Source: Isoetes engelmannii (Eukaryota > Streptophyta > Lycopodiopsida > Isoetales > Isoetaceae). From it: DNA of 23,360 bases. This document shows positions 10,001-18,740 of this stretch, one piece after another. The translations under genes and the position numbers were made by a program. The stretch lies in contig JAANSK020248941.1 of assembly GCA_011763485.2 (NCBI GenBank), forward strand, positions 1 to 23,360. The letters run 5' to 3'. The notes under the pieces were generated by a model. It was not told where the DNA came from and ran no database searches. It saw nothing but the letters and a program-made list of their open reading frames with translations. Position 1 is the first letter of the stretch. Every line of letters begins with the position of its first letter.

Positions 10001-13000
10001 CTTAAGGTTCTTCCAGTAAAAGCAATACTCCTACCTTCTCTATCAAACTGTGGCACAGGAAAAAGATGATTTAAAACCCGGCCACATGAACATATTATAT
10101 TTTGTCCCTAGGTGTACATGATTTGCTGTAATAGTTGGTGTAAGCGATCTATATAATCTTTCTTTCTTTCTTTTATTGGCAGAGTAATTGGATTTTAGCA
10201 AATCTTGCCAAAAAGTCAGGAAATATTGATAAAATGAGATATCAGCCATTGTATTATGATAAAGAGGTCTAAAGTCGACCCCTGGATGTATTTTGATTGT
10301 AATATTTTAGTATCCTTAAGGATCAGATCACTGCGACTCTGAAGCTACAGAGTTCCAGGTCTGCTGACGGAACCCGAAAGTTGATGAAGATGCTCCCAAA
10401 GAGCTATCTATCAAGAGATGACATTATTTTTTGAACATTTCAGCTGATGAGAGCTCCAGAATAACTTTAGGATGTATCTCGAGTTTGGATTAGATTAGTG
10501 CCACATGGCATTGACATGGATTGTGTCTGGCTAAGCAGGTTTGTTCAACAAAACCTATGTATCTGTATATTGGCTTTCTAACTTCCTTTTGTAGTTATCC
10601 CGCCATAGTTGCACCGAAACATTGTATATTGACTTTCAAACTCCGTTTTGTGGTTGCCCTGCCATAGTTGCACAACAAAACGCAATGAAAAATGGAACTA
10701 AATTGGGGCGAAGGATATGCAGCATATTTTGTAACATGTTTTTTGTTTTGCCCTAAAAATCTGTTTTGTCGTCTTTTTCCAACATGTACCTCTAAAAGAG
10801 GTTAATGGGTCAAATTTGGATGACATTTAGGTTAGTTTTGGCCTGACGGGAGTTATGATTGAGAATTCAAACCCCACAGTCAAGCACAATTTAGGCAGAA
10901 TTCACCTACTAGGGCCACAGTCAAGAAACATGATCATGAAGAAATTCACTGGCTGTTAAGCTACTCTAGGCAAGTGTAAAGAGTGATCAGGAGTTAACAA
11001 AATAGTGAAGGAAATTCATTGGGTGTTCAGCTACTTCAGGCAAGTGTACAGAGCAATCGGGAGCCAGAAGATGGGGAGCCAGAAGGTGGCAGTGTAAGTA
11101 TTGCACCATGGTGAAGACAATCCAAGTAAATTGAAGGAGCATGTCATATACATCTCACTTCATATGAGTTTAGATGTTTAGTTGTCAACTACCTCGTAGT
11201 TTAGTTGTTTCAAGAGGTATTTTAGTACCTGTTTCATTTCGTCATTTGTTCTGTTTCATAGCAGAAGCTTAGAACATGTGCAGTGCAACTATAGCCCTGC
11301 CTATGTGGAAGATATCGTTGAGAAGTCAATGAAATATTATGATCAGAAATGTTGTAGCTATATTTCCTCATCAGAAAAGGAGCATGATATTAGAAAAGGA
11401 GCATGATATGGTGCTGATATGGTCTATATGGGGTATGGAATAAAGCCTTGGAAAGGTTGGGGCCCGTTAGATAACGATTTCCACGAAGGACCTGCCTTTT
11501 GGTATGTTGGTTAGCACTATGGGGTTAGTGGTGTGAGCTCGTGGATATGGTAGCTAACTGCTTGGCACTTGTGACCATTCTTGCTCTCGTTGATCCACTT
11601 GAGGCCCATTGGATAACGATTTCCATGAAAGATCCACCCTGTTGGTGTGTTGATTAGCCTTAACGATGCTAGTGTTAACATTGCATGGTAAAGAAATGAA
11701 CTTCAAGGTCACAGTTCATTTTCCTTAGTTAAGGAAGAATTACAGCATGGGGATGTAACATGGGGATGTACTGCAAATGTCAGTGAAAGAAAGTGTTTTG
11801 ATTTCAAGGAAGTTGCAATTGGCGCCTTCCACTATAATGATAAAAGCCCAAGCATGCATTTTCAAAATAGAGGAACCTAGATAGAAAAGTAAGAAGCTGA
11901 TCTTAGGGCTTATTTTATAGTGACTAGAATGTTGAATGACACAGGGTTTCTAGCTAGGGTTTCCAATAATTTTCTCTGCTGTTGCATGTACATATGCATC
12001 TCCAGTTGGCATTAAAATGTCTTTCTTGCCCGTCTCATCATTTCTTCATAATCTGTTGTGGTATGGCAGAAATATTATTTTGTTTTTCATTGTTATGACC
12101 TTGGATACAATGTTTTTATTTGCTCATCATGTTGAATTCATGCAGGTGACGTTTCTTAATCACTTGGTACTGACCAGGCATGGCAATGGGCCAGACATTG
12201 CAAAACAGCTTATTGAAATTTATTTTGCTCTGTTTAAGGTACCACTTATTAGCAGTAGATTTCTACCCAAAACCAGCTGCCCATTTGGGCGAAAGTTATC
12301 CAACTTATATATATGCTTTGTAACTTCTTCAAAATTGAAGGAAGGAAGTATTGATAAAAGTGCTGGTATGGTTTGCAGACTATCATGAATGAGGACAAAG
12401 CTGGTGGAAAAATTGCCAAAGGCGGTAAAAAACCAAAACTTATATATGATGCTGATGTTAATGGGAGTGGACCCCCTGCAGCTGAGATGGATTCACGATT
12501 TCTTTCTGCACTTTTAACGGTAATGAAGAAATATTGACTGCACATTCTGCTCTTCTCCTCTTAGTTAGTAGTTCGATAGCTTATCTGTTGGTCCAAAATG
12601 CTTATTAGCTCTAACTTGAGTGAGCAATGCTAATACATTGCACTGGCTCATGCCAACGAGGCATAATGGGTATTTCATGATTGTGGTTGTTACAGTGATG
12701 AACGTGAGTGAGTGGGTTTTGGAAATGGTTAGGTTTTGAAGGGTAGATTAGCTGCAAAGCCACTAAACAATCAGGTCATTTCAGTTGATGGCTTCGTTAT
12801 CAGACCTGGTTACTTGGTATTGGCCCTTCAAACAAGGTGAGATAGTCGATCAGACTATTTAGAGTGTCCTCTAACCAGCTGGAAATATTAGCTGAAAATG
12901 GCCATGTGTGACATGAATATGGTTCAGCTTGAGTAAGATGTTATAGTGAGGATCATCTGGCGTGGCGCAGGATTTGAATATGGGGTTTTGAGTCGTCCAA

Positions 13001-16000
13001 AATCTGGGTTTAACTTTTTTGCTAGGGTCATCCTTTAATTTCTTAGAGGGCACTGAGAGGTTCGTCAGATTTCTCCTGCTTTTGGCTTTTTATGTCTCTT
13101 GACTTCAGGAGCATGGATTGGCACATTGCATGCATAGAGCTGCCAGCATATCTTTGGACTAACAGAACTCTAACTCTGTTCAAGCATGCAAAAAGCTTGT
13201 ACCACAGAGCGCAGTAATGTTAGAGGTACTAATTTTCCAGTTACCAAGAGTGCAGGTTATTGAGGGTCAAAGCAAATTTACAAGTCCTTTGATGATTTTA
13301 TGTTTAAGCATTCATATCTTTTGTCCTTTCTTTTCAGGGCGTTAACAGGGCATTTCCTTATATTCGTTCTGATGATGCAGATAGTGTCATAAAGGAGCAT
13401 ACACCTACTCTTTTCTGTCTGGTACTGTTTGAAGCTATTTATATCTCTTACCAGCTTCAGTTGCTTCATTTTCTGAGGTTGATGGTTTTCAGGTGCATTC
13501 TCAAAACTTTGGTGTTGGAGTTCAAGCACTAATGCTGTTGTATCAAGTACTTGCTAAGAATCAAGCAGTTAGCGATCGTTTTTATCGGGCTCTTTATGGC
13601 ATTTTGCTGTCACCCGGTCTTTTTAAATCGTCCAAGGTATAAATGGGTTACCTCATGTAGCAGTTAATGTCCTCAATCTAGATTTAGTATGGTATCATAG
13701 CCAGCTAACTGCAGCGATATAAACCAGCTGGAATTGGCACACTTTGGTATTGCAAAATTAGACTTACCACATCGGGAAGCCCGATTTTTCAATTTGGCAT
13801 AAGAATGTTGAATTGGCTCAACATCTGTATAATCGGCACAGTAGTTGAGTTTTGAGTTCAAAACTCGAATTGAAGCTGCCTCAACCAAGGAACTTTCAAA
13901 TTGGAGCTGCATCAGCCATGGCTTGCATAAAAAATGTGTGAATAACTGGGACACCTTCCTTGAAGAATACGGTTTTCTGAGGGATGCATCTTTTTTACAG
14001 CATAGTAGGAGAAAAAACAAGATTTATAAAGGCAGCTGACTTTGGTTTCTATTCATTTTGGCACCTGAGATGTGAAAGATCTTGTTCTTACAAATGTCTT
14101 TATTACTTCATTTTTTACATTTGTATTTCTCATATTTTGTATATCAATTGCAGTGATGGAATTCCAGAATGTAGCCTGAAAGGTTTTTGTTAAAGCTGTT
14201 TATCCATTTTGCTGGTTGCAGATTGAGATGTTTCTGGCTTTACTTTTCAAAGCAATGAAAGCTGATATTAATTCGACTCGCGTTTTTGCCTTTGCTAAAC
14301 GTCTCCTCCAGGTATGCCATTGTTAGACTGATCAATAAACACTTGCTAGGCATAGCAGAGAATGAAGATATAGAGAGTAATGAGTAAAGATGTATGTTTG
14401 TTTAGCTATATAAGTTAATTGAGCTATTGAGGCCATGAGTTGACAAGTTCGTGTCTTCAGGCAGGTTGGTCTTCTTCTTGAGTCTTCGGCTTGTGTGCTT
14501 CTTGCTTTATCAAATAATATAGAATCTGTGTTTGATCTCTCCTCTCCTCAATCTTTCAAGTGGTATCAGAGAACACCTGGAATTTTTATGAGCAATAACA
14601 GATGAACTTGTTCAATGTAGGTGGCATTGCATCAACCATGTCAGCTTGGCTGTGGAGCACTGTTGCTTATATCAGAAATCCTGAAGGCACGTCCATTCCT
14701 TTGGTATGTATGCTTATATATCTACGGACATTGCTATAGACACGAGACTATAACCAACTGCCTAGTCAGCACATGCTGAAACAAAGTATGGAAAAACAAA
14801 ATTGCATGTACTGACTAGGGATACATGCTAACAAATGGAGCTGCGGGCTTTCCATTTTGTATCAGTAAAGGCACAGCCTTTACTATAGGATGCATACCAG
14901 CCGACCAAGCTTACTTCTGATCGTTCTAGACATCATCAATACATGGAGCTGACTTCGTTCACCCTCTCTAAGATAGTTGTCCATAGTCTGTCATACAACT
15001 AAGCTTGGCAAAAGTGTCAAACAGCTTAGTTCAATGTCATTAAAATGCTTAGTTTAAAAAGGCTGAGGATATGTTTCACCCTACTCAACCCAACCCTTTC
15101 GGCCTGTATCCAAAGCTCAAGGTTCTGATGCTAACCATTGCGAAGGCATGTGGCATGAGCCACATTTGTGATCGTTGGAATGGTTAGGTGCCAGATCAAT
15201 ATCGCGTCTGTAGGCTTGAAATCAATGAGGTGGTACATAAGTTATTGTCTAGAGCTAGATGTTAGGCATGAACATGCACGTCCTATAAAGGTGCAATGTA
15301 ATCTTTCTCTAAAGGAATTTGACCGTCCTTTTGCCTAATGCTTGTTCCACAAGTTCTCTCTTGCTTTTTGTCTTGCTTCACCCTTTCTTGCTGCCCAGAT
15401 CACCGGATTTTAATGACAGGGCAAGATTAAAGCTAAGGATCAACACTTCAAATTTTCTGAGATGATGATCAGGGCATCAGTACTTTTGGCAGTAATGGCT
15501 AAATCCACTACCTCTGCGTAACTAAGTTCAAACGTTTACTATTAAGACTATCTGGCTTTGACTTGACCCAACATCTTACATGCGTCAGACTGGTTTACCT
15601 CCATGGCTGTTTGCATCACTCATTAATGTTCTTGACAATTTGATAGATGACGCTAAGTGTCACATCCATCTCATCACGTGTCATATCATCCATCCCATCA
15701 CTGCATATGAGCACGAGCTGCCAAGTCACAAATACTGGAAGAGTTCTAGTTCAGCAATGTGGACAGTGTCTGCACGAACTGAAGGGAAAGAAGCATTAGA
15801 TCTTTTTGCAGCTTTTCATATGGAAGATATCTCCATGTATACAGGTGGGCGCTAGCTTCTTAGCAATGTAAATAAACTCTTTACATAAAAAATTCAATGA
15901 ATACCCAGAAGCAACTCCTTGCATCCTTAATGAGACTGGAAAAAAAAAAAGAAAAAAAAAATTGGAAATCAATTGGAAGCCTCTTTACCTCTGTTTTTGC

Positions 16001-18450
16001 CGTGCTTTTTCAATGGTTTAAGTAATTTTCCGGCATGCTTTTTGCCTTTTTTTTTCTATTTTTTCACCATTTATCTCTTTCTGGCCTGTTTTCCGGCGAG
16101 GGGGGATAAGAATCCCTTGTAGCGCAAAAGATGCATAAGAATCGGTTGTAAGGGTACATTCGCACCCGCGGCTAACTTTTCTATTAAGTTAACTTTAAGT
16201 CGGCGGATCGTATTTAGTTAAAAATTTTGGTTAAGCCAACTTAACGGACACCCATTCGCACCTCTTTAGTTAAGAACCTTGGTTAAAAAGAACTTAAGTA
16301 GATTTGTTCGCACACATCTGGTAAGTTAGGTTGAGTTAGCTAAGGGCATGAGCATAGCAAACTAGCCTTAAAGTGACCTCCATGATGTGGCTTTAAATTT
16401 TAGTGTATTTTCTATGTTTGTTAACTTTTAGTTAATTATGCTAACTTAATCGAACGTAGTGCGAAGACAAGCTTGGTTAGTGTTTTTGGTTAAGACGTTA
16501 ACTAATTCTTAACTACATTTCTGAACCATATGCTAACTTAACTAGTGGTGCGAATGTAAATTCTGTTAAAAAACCATAATTTACTTTGACTTAACTGCGG
16601 GTGCGGATATACCCTAAGTTGCTTATGTTTACCCTGATGTTGATCCACCTTATGCACGAGAATTGTTTATAATAGCTTATCTAGAGTTATTTTTCTGTGA
16701 AGGAATGCAGTGCTTCAACCTGCTCAGAGTGATGATTTGGAGGTCTTTGTAGACGTCGAAGAACCTAAAGAAACACCAAATGTAAAAGACATCATTTTAG
16801 AATCTTCTCCATGTAACAAGGACCCTGAAAGTTCTACTGAGGAACTCAATTGTACAGTCCAAAGCTTTGGTAGTGATGAGGGTGATACTGAGAATGAAGA
16901 TGAAGAAATTGGAGGCAAAACGGTGCCGAGCATAGAGATTTCTGGCGTACTATCTAGCAGACCTTTTGCTGGTTCAAAAGAATCAGTCAGCTATGATCCT
17001 CGCCAGCGAGACCCATCTTATTGGTATGTTCCTATTCTTCTTTTGTGTTTCAATAGTTTAATCATATGAGCTATTATATTGTTTATAACATTTGGTGCAG
17101 GGGGCATTGCTAAAAGCGAGGAGTTCATCTAGTTGTGTTACACTTTTGCAGCCTCCTTTTTTGTCCATCAGATCTATTCTCATCCAAGACACAATCAGCT
17201 AGGAGGAACTAAACTGACTTTTAGGATTGGCTTTGGAGCTGGAATAACCATCATATCAGACAAACCTTGTCTCTAAATTACACCCTTGTGGTTTTAGTCA
17301 AACTCAATTTGGTCAGAACACGATTGCTGTGGAAGAAATGGGCACAAAATACCATGAAGCCTACAAACATCTGCTCGAGTAATAAAATGAACTAATGATG
17401 GATGCAATCAGGTAGTGGAAAGATACAAATATCTAGTGTACTGTCTAAGTTGTGAAACAAGGTTATAGCATTTAGTCCTATTATTGAAGCAGTGCAAGGC
17501 GCAGAATTTTGGTTTGCTCGCCAAACTACTTTATTAATAAGCCTGTTGACAATGTCAGCTGTCACTCCATCTAGTTTGTATTTTGTATTCTTATTTCATG
17601 GAATTCTGTTTCTTACTTATTTTCAATTCTCTATGAGTTCTCCCATGCTTATTTTGTGCCTTAACGTTTTAGCAAGGCGGACCACGCATGTTTGTGGGAG
17701 TTGGCCGTGCTGGCATCACACTTCCATCCATCTGTTTCTACCATGGCAAGACGTTTGCTCTCAGGAGCCAACATCCTTTATTGTGGGGACCCAACACATG
17801 ACCTCGCTTTGGGTGCATTTTTGGATCGTCTAGCAGAGAAAAAGCCCAAACCTAATAAAAGGCGAGAAGGTATACCCGGACAGAGTAAAAAGGTAAAGAT
17901 AATTGCAAAACATAATGCCAGTTACTAGTTTTATAATAACCATTTTATTAACTGAGCTGAATATGTGTTCTTCAATTTATGGCAGAATGGGCTCCTTTCG
18001 AGTTTGTTCAGGTCTTTATCTACGAATTCAACTGAAGGAGACATGCCTCCTGAAGAAATGGTCTTCCAGAAATTTTTCTCGGCAAAGGCAGTCAAGATAA
18101 ATAAATACAATAGCAAGAACAAAAGAAAAAAACAAGAAGATAAGGTCATTTCCAGCTTGGAAGTCGATGATGGTGATGATTTTGTAGATGGAGATGTGAG
18201 CGATGATAATGAAATTGATGAGATGTTAGAGCAAAATGAGGGAATGGAACTTTGTGCCCCCCTGGTGGAGGAGACGGAGGAGAGTGAATCAGAATTTGAG
18301 TCTGACAAGATGATAGATGGAAAGCCTGGTGCAGCAGTTCACTATGACGAGCATGAAGATGGAAAAGTTCACTATGTCATGAAAAGCATGAAGAGATCAC
18401 CATTTGCGAGTGCTGATAATTATGCGCATCTGCTGGCCAACAAAAGTTGA
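3384..18450 (+). CDS. SWA2: NOC1/MAK21/CEBPZ-family 60S ribosome-assembly protein (SLOW WALKER2-like), 16 exons
   Basis: This is the one host gene of the window. Joined exons: 3384-4089, 4166-4241, 4319-4438, 5474-5549, 5623-5691, 5774-5854, 8741-8812, 12146-12238, 12379-12519, 13338-13421, 13493-13636, 14222-14311, 14621-14703, 16703-17023, 17673-17892, 17986-18450. They total 2841 bases, 946 codons plus a stop, with every junction in frame. ATG 3384 is the first in-frame ATG after a stop at 3351. Visible in the protein: a basic nuclear-localisation cluster at about residues 50-70 (KRK, then KKLKVAKR); the family blocks [16 protein letters not shown] and LLPDRKLK (about 220-270); [17 protein letters not shown] and HPNMK (about 349-376); the CBF/Mak21 domain with [10 protein letters not shown] and [18 protein letters not shown] (about 515-615); its continuation [15 protein letters not shown] (about 725-740); an acidic tail; and [13 protein letters not shown] at the end. 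NOC1 proteins pair with NOC2 in the nucleolus on early pre-60S particles. At 946 residues it is slightly shorter than relatives of about 1000-1050. Similarity is by eye. Confidence 0.93.
4166..4241 (+). CDS. SWA2: SWA2-like exon 2, GC donor
   Basis: The acceptor is tttgtag|GAATGG. It codes [20 protein letters not shown] and LFIT. The downstream intron (4242-4318) begins with GC instead of GT (ACTAG|gcgaga). No GT before the next in-frame stop would join correctly to LLPDRKLK in exon 3, so a GC-AG intron is the simplest reading. Confidence 0.88.
4319..4438 (+). CDS. SWA2: SWA2-like exon 3
   Basis: The acceptor is aatag|CTTGTT and the donor AATACAG|gtattg. It codes the family block [20 protein letters not shown] followed by a [10 protein letters not shown] block, both typical of plant NOC1 proteins. 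Confidence 0.92.
4439..5473. other. intron 3, no inserted element recognised
   Basis: This 1035-base intron is AT-rich. I see no open frame with similarity, no terminal repeats and no clear repeat pairs in it. Confidence 0.6.
5474..5549 (+). CDS. SWA2: SWA2-like exon 4
   Basis: The acceptor is gttccag|GTATCAG and the donor ATAAAG|gtagga. It codes the helix [20 protein letters not shown] plus QKAIK, continuing the N-terminal helical repeats of the family. Confidence 0.9.
5623..5691 (+). CDS. SWA2: SWA2-like exon 5
   Basis: The acceptor is tttgtcag|ACTGTA and the donor AACAAG|gttagt. Its 69 bases code 23 residues, [20 protein letters not shown] then VNK. With exon 6 this forms the conserved LVNKLGDP motif. 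Confidence 0.92.
5774..5854 (+). CDS. SWA2: SWA2-like exon 6
   Basis: The acceptor is gagcag|CTTGGA and the donor ATGAAG|gtgcag. Its 81 bases code [20 protein letters not shown] then TVHPNMK. This is among the most conserved parts of NOC1/CEBPZ proteins. Confidence 0.94.
5993..6333 (+). repeat. left LTR of the intron 6 copia element
   Basis: This 341-bp LTR starts TGTTAGCTAA and ends CACTTCCA directly before the primer site. It contains a CTATAAAG-like box near 6062 and a short CTTT microsatellite near 6280-6296. It shares long blocks with the right LTR, for example 'ggccatagtcacatagagta' and 'ttcactctcagtcatag'. Confidence 0.85.
7259..7425. repeat. degenerate short-period CACCTG-type repeat inside the copia fossil
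   Basis: The stretch is built from variants of cacctg, ccctgc and acctgta with a period near six bases. It lies inside the copia fossil between its left part and the reverse-transcriptase-like region. It is best read as a low-complexity linker region of that element. Confidence 0.55.
7680..7805. repeat. 63-bp tandem repeat inside the copia fossil
   Basis: Two adjacent copies of a 63-base unit occupy 7680-7742 and 7743-7805, nearly identical and sharing 'gtaccactcctatctaggtt' and 'catgacacatcctaaagagt'. They are much closer to each other than the two LTRs are, so the duplication is younger than the insertion. Confidence 0.85.
8428..8627 (+). repeat. right LTR of the intron 6 copia element
   Basis: This 200-bp LTR begins TGTTAGCTAA after the purine tract and ends just before the CCATC target copy. 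It is shorter than the left LTR but collinear with it at both ends. Confidence 0.85.
8741..8812 (+). CDS. SWA2: SWA2-like exon 7
   Basis: The acceptor is gcatgcag|AAGGTT and the donor TATGCG|gtgagg. Its 72 bases code 24 residues, [20 protein letters not shown] with flanking KV and YA. This matches the family block that places a LFRP motif before the helix continued in exon 8. Confidence 0.92.
9011..9445 (+). pseudogene. unrecognised 144-codon open frame in intron 7, possible gene fragment
   Basis: A frame without stops runs 9011-9445 from a GTG, with no ATG at its head. A second frame overlaps it at 9063-9254. In order along the DNA are [18 protein letters not shown] followed by WIW, GQKMHFI and a GS..(5)KC block near 9380-9405. 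By memory these weakly recall collinear blocks in NOP9/APUM23 pumilio-like proteins, split over two frames. If real, this is a decayed exon or retrocopy of a host gene, not a working one. The likeness is weak and chance cannot be excluded. It is inside an intron and is not part of the SWA2-like product. Confidence 0.25.
9490..10110 (-). mobile_element. antisense fossil of a Ty1-copia integrase region
   Basis: On the minus strand, 9764-9800 reads like the copia pre-integrase motif (LWHVRFGHV). Further along, about 9510-9600 reads like the integrase core start ([19 protein letters not shown]). Sequence at about 9900-10105 resembles the part before them. The order fits a copia polyprotein on the minus strand. 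It is a broken internal piece; I found no LTRs belonging to it, so it is either heavily truncated or has lost its ends. Confidence 0.7.
10564..10673. repeat. 51-bp direct repeat, two copies
   Basis: Copies at 10564-10614 and 10623-10673 both begin TGTATATTG and end CCATAGTTGCAC, with roughly eight differences in 51 positions and an 8-base spacer. They lie in intron 7. Confidence 0.85.
10938..11063. repeat. ~56-bp direct repeat, two copies
   Basis: Copies at about 10938-10993 and 11007-11063 share 'gaaattca', 'ctgttaagctac' variants and 'aggcaagtgta', ending 'at(c)agg/cgggag'. Immediately after copy 2 a shorter word, gggagccagaag(a/g)tgg, is itself doubled around 11059-11088. Confidence 0.8.
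11373..11410. repeat. 19-bp tandem repeat
   Basis: The 19-base unit agaaaaggagcatgatat(t/g) fills 11373-11391 and 11392-11410, equal at 18 of 19 positions. Confidence 0.9.
11461..11674. repeat. ~70-bp direct repeat, period about 142
   Basis: Copies at about 11461-11530 and 11603-11674 share ggccc, then 'ataacgatttcca' and 'tggtgtgttg'-like words, ending 'ttagtg/ctagtg'. They are diverged and separated by about 70 bases of unrelated sequence. The rest of intron 7 from 10111 to 12145 shows nothing I can identify. Confidence 0.7.
12146..12238 (+). CDS. SWA2: SWA2-like exon 8
   Basis: The acceptor is catgcag|GTGACG and the donor TTTAAG|gtacca. Its 93 bases code [20 protein letters not shown] followed by [11 protein letters not shown]. 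This is the conserved FLNQ..L...LA..LI.VYF.LF block of the family. Confidence 0.94.
12379..12519 (+). CDS. SWA2: SWA2-like exon 9
   Basis: The acceptor is tttgcag|ACTATC and the donor TTAACG|gtaatg. Its 141 bases code a lysine-rich linker ([14 protein letters not shown]) and then [11 protein letters not shown], the lead-in to the CBF domain. Confidence 0.93.
12520..13337. other. intron 9, no inserted element recognised
   Basis: I see no coding similarity, terminal repeats or tandem repeats in this 818-base intron. Confidence 0.55.
13338..13421 (+). CDS. SWA2: SWA2-like exon 10
   Basis: The acceptor is ttttcag|GGCGTT and the donor TGTCTG|gtactg. It codes [12 protein letters not shown] and on to [16 protein letters not shown](F/Y)PY across the exon 9-10 junction is a hallmark of NOC1/CEBPZ proteins. 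Confidence 0.95.
13493..13636 (+). CDS. SWA2: SWA2-like exon 11
   Basis: The acceptor is ggttttcag|GTGCAT and the donor TCCAAG|gtataa. Its 144 bases code 48 residues with [10 protein letters not shown] and [18 protein letters not shown], the core of the CBF/Mak21 domain. Confidence 0.96.
13637..14221. other. intron 11, no confident element
   Basis: The 585-base intron has no recognised coding similarity. TGGTATCATAGC at about 13690 matches 11 of 12 bases of the copia primer site, but the sequence before it does not look like an LTR, so it is left uncalled. Confidence 0.5.
14222..14311 (+). CDS. SWA2: SWA2-like exon 12
   Basis: The acceptor is ggttgcag|ATTGAG and the donor CTCCAG|gtatgc. Its 90 bases code [20 protein letters not shown] and then [10 protein letters not shown], the LFK.(L/M)K.D....R..AF.KRLLQ block of the CBF domain. 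Confidence 0.95.
14391..14571 (+). mobile_element. Ty1-copia LTR remnant with primer site in intron 12
   Basis: TGGTATCAGAG at 14561-14571 is a near-complete copia primer site, and it follows a sequence ending TCTTTCA at 14552-14558, like an LTR end. The preceding ~160 bases contain a CTATATAAG box near 14405 and an LTR-like start (TGT...) around 14391-14399. Only about 50 bases remain between the primer site and exon 13, so the rest of the element is gone. It is a fossil fragment and its left edge is uncertain. Confidence 0.5.
14621..14703 (+). CDS. SWA2: SWA2-like exon 13
   Basis: The acceptor is caatgtag|GTGGCA and the donor CCTTTG|gtatgt. Its 83 bases code [20 protein letters not shown] then LKARPFL and two bases of a tryptophan codon completed in exon 14. 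Confidence 0.93.
14704..16148. other. left part of intron 13, with an A-rich tract
   Basis: I see no gene here. An A-tract with one G (15940-15961) follows an AATAAA at 15871-15876 and a 91-codon open frame (15580-15855) that I do not recognise. This order could be the tail of a reverse-transcribed RNA, but no target duplication was found. Confidence 0.35.
16152..16614. mobile_element. PIF/Harbinger-like (Tourist-type) MITE in intron 13
   Basis: The 463-bp element is flanked by TAA at 16149-16151 and 16615-16617. It has terminal inverted repeats starting GGGTA: the first 24 bases and the inverted last 24 match at 20 positions, with all four differences being transitions. Inside, TTCGCAC occurs at 16159, 16255 and 16307 in the left half, and its complement GTGCG(A/G)A at 16459, 16548 and 16601 in the right half, a near-symmetric set of subterminal repeats. 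There is no transposase gene. A 3-bp TAA/TTA target and GGG...CCC ends are typical of PIF/Harbinger MITEs, so it was presumably moved by a transposase supplied elsewhere. Confidence 0.85.
16703..17023 (+). CDS. SWA2: SWA2-like exon 14
   Basis: The acceptor tgtgaag|GAATGC gives W-N-A-V-L-Q across the junction, as in plant relatives, and keeps the frame. A second AG at 16709-16710 would shift it. The 321 bases code an acidic, serine-rich insert ([28 protein letters not shown]) and then [11 protein letters not shown]. The donor is TATTG|gtatgt. Confidence 0.9.
17024..17672. other. intron 14, no inserted element recognised
   Basis: The 649-base intron shows no coding similarity, no repeat pairs and no terminal repeats that I can see. 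Confidence 0.55.
17673..17892 (+). CDS. SWA2: SWA2-like exon 15
   Basis: The acceptor is cgttttag|CAAGGC and the donor AAAAAG|gtaaag. It codes [20 protein letters not shown], then [20 protein letters not shown] and [19 protein letters not shown], the GDP motif and FLD(R/K) followed by K.PK are diagnostic of the NOC1/CEBPZ C-terminal domain. Confidence 0.96.
17986..18450 (+). CDS. SWA2: SWA2-like exon 16
   Basis: The acceptor is tatggcag|AATGGG. It codes [14 protein letters not shown], a lysine patch ([13 protein letters not shown]), a long acidic stretch rich in D and E, and the terminal [18 protein letters not shown], ending at TGA 18448-18450. The (P)E(D/E).VF.KF and SPFAS blocks are shared by the family; the acidic tail is usual in nucleolar assembly factors. 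Confidence 0.95.
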   Translation, partial: NGLLSSLFRSLSTNSTEGDMPPEEMVFQKFFSAKAVKINKYNSKNKRKKQEDKVISSLEVDDGDDFVDGDVSDDNEIDEMLEQNEGMELCAPLVEETEESESEFESDKMIDGKPGAAVHYDEHEDGKVHYVMKSMKRSPFASADNYAHLLANKS

Positions 18451-18740
18451 TGTAAAACTTTTCGACAGCAGCAATGATCTTTGATGAATCTTTGTATCTG
18501 TTCACGAATTTGACTTAGTCCATCCATTTTATGGCACGGCCATGTGTATATATTTGCGGACAGATTATGCAGATTAACCGAAGTATCCTTGTGTGGTCAT
18601 AAGATTGCACAGCAGACTGCAATAAGTCTATAAATTCTATTGCGAAACAGAGACTGTTTCTACACCGTGTTTTGAATTCGATTTAGTCAAATGATTATTT
18701 CTGTTTAATTCAGACCTCTTATTAAAGTCTAAAAAATAAA
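18451..18740 (+). other. probable 3' UTR of the SWA2-like gene
   Basis: This is the sequence after the stop. AATAAA at 18735-18740, about 285 bases downstream, is a possible polyadenylation signal; plant signals are loose, so the true end could be earlier. Confidence 0.4.

Noticed and set aside
13690-13702. Copia primer-site-like TGGTATCATAGC in intron 11
   Set aside because: It matches 11 of 12 bases, but the sequence before it has no LTR-like end or box, and a single 12-base match can be chance.
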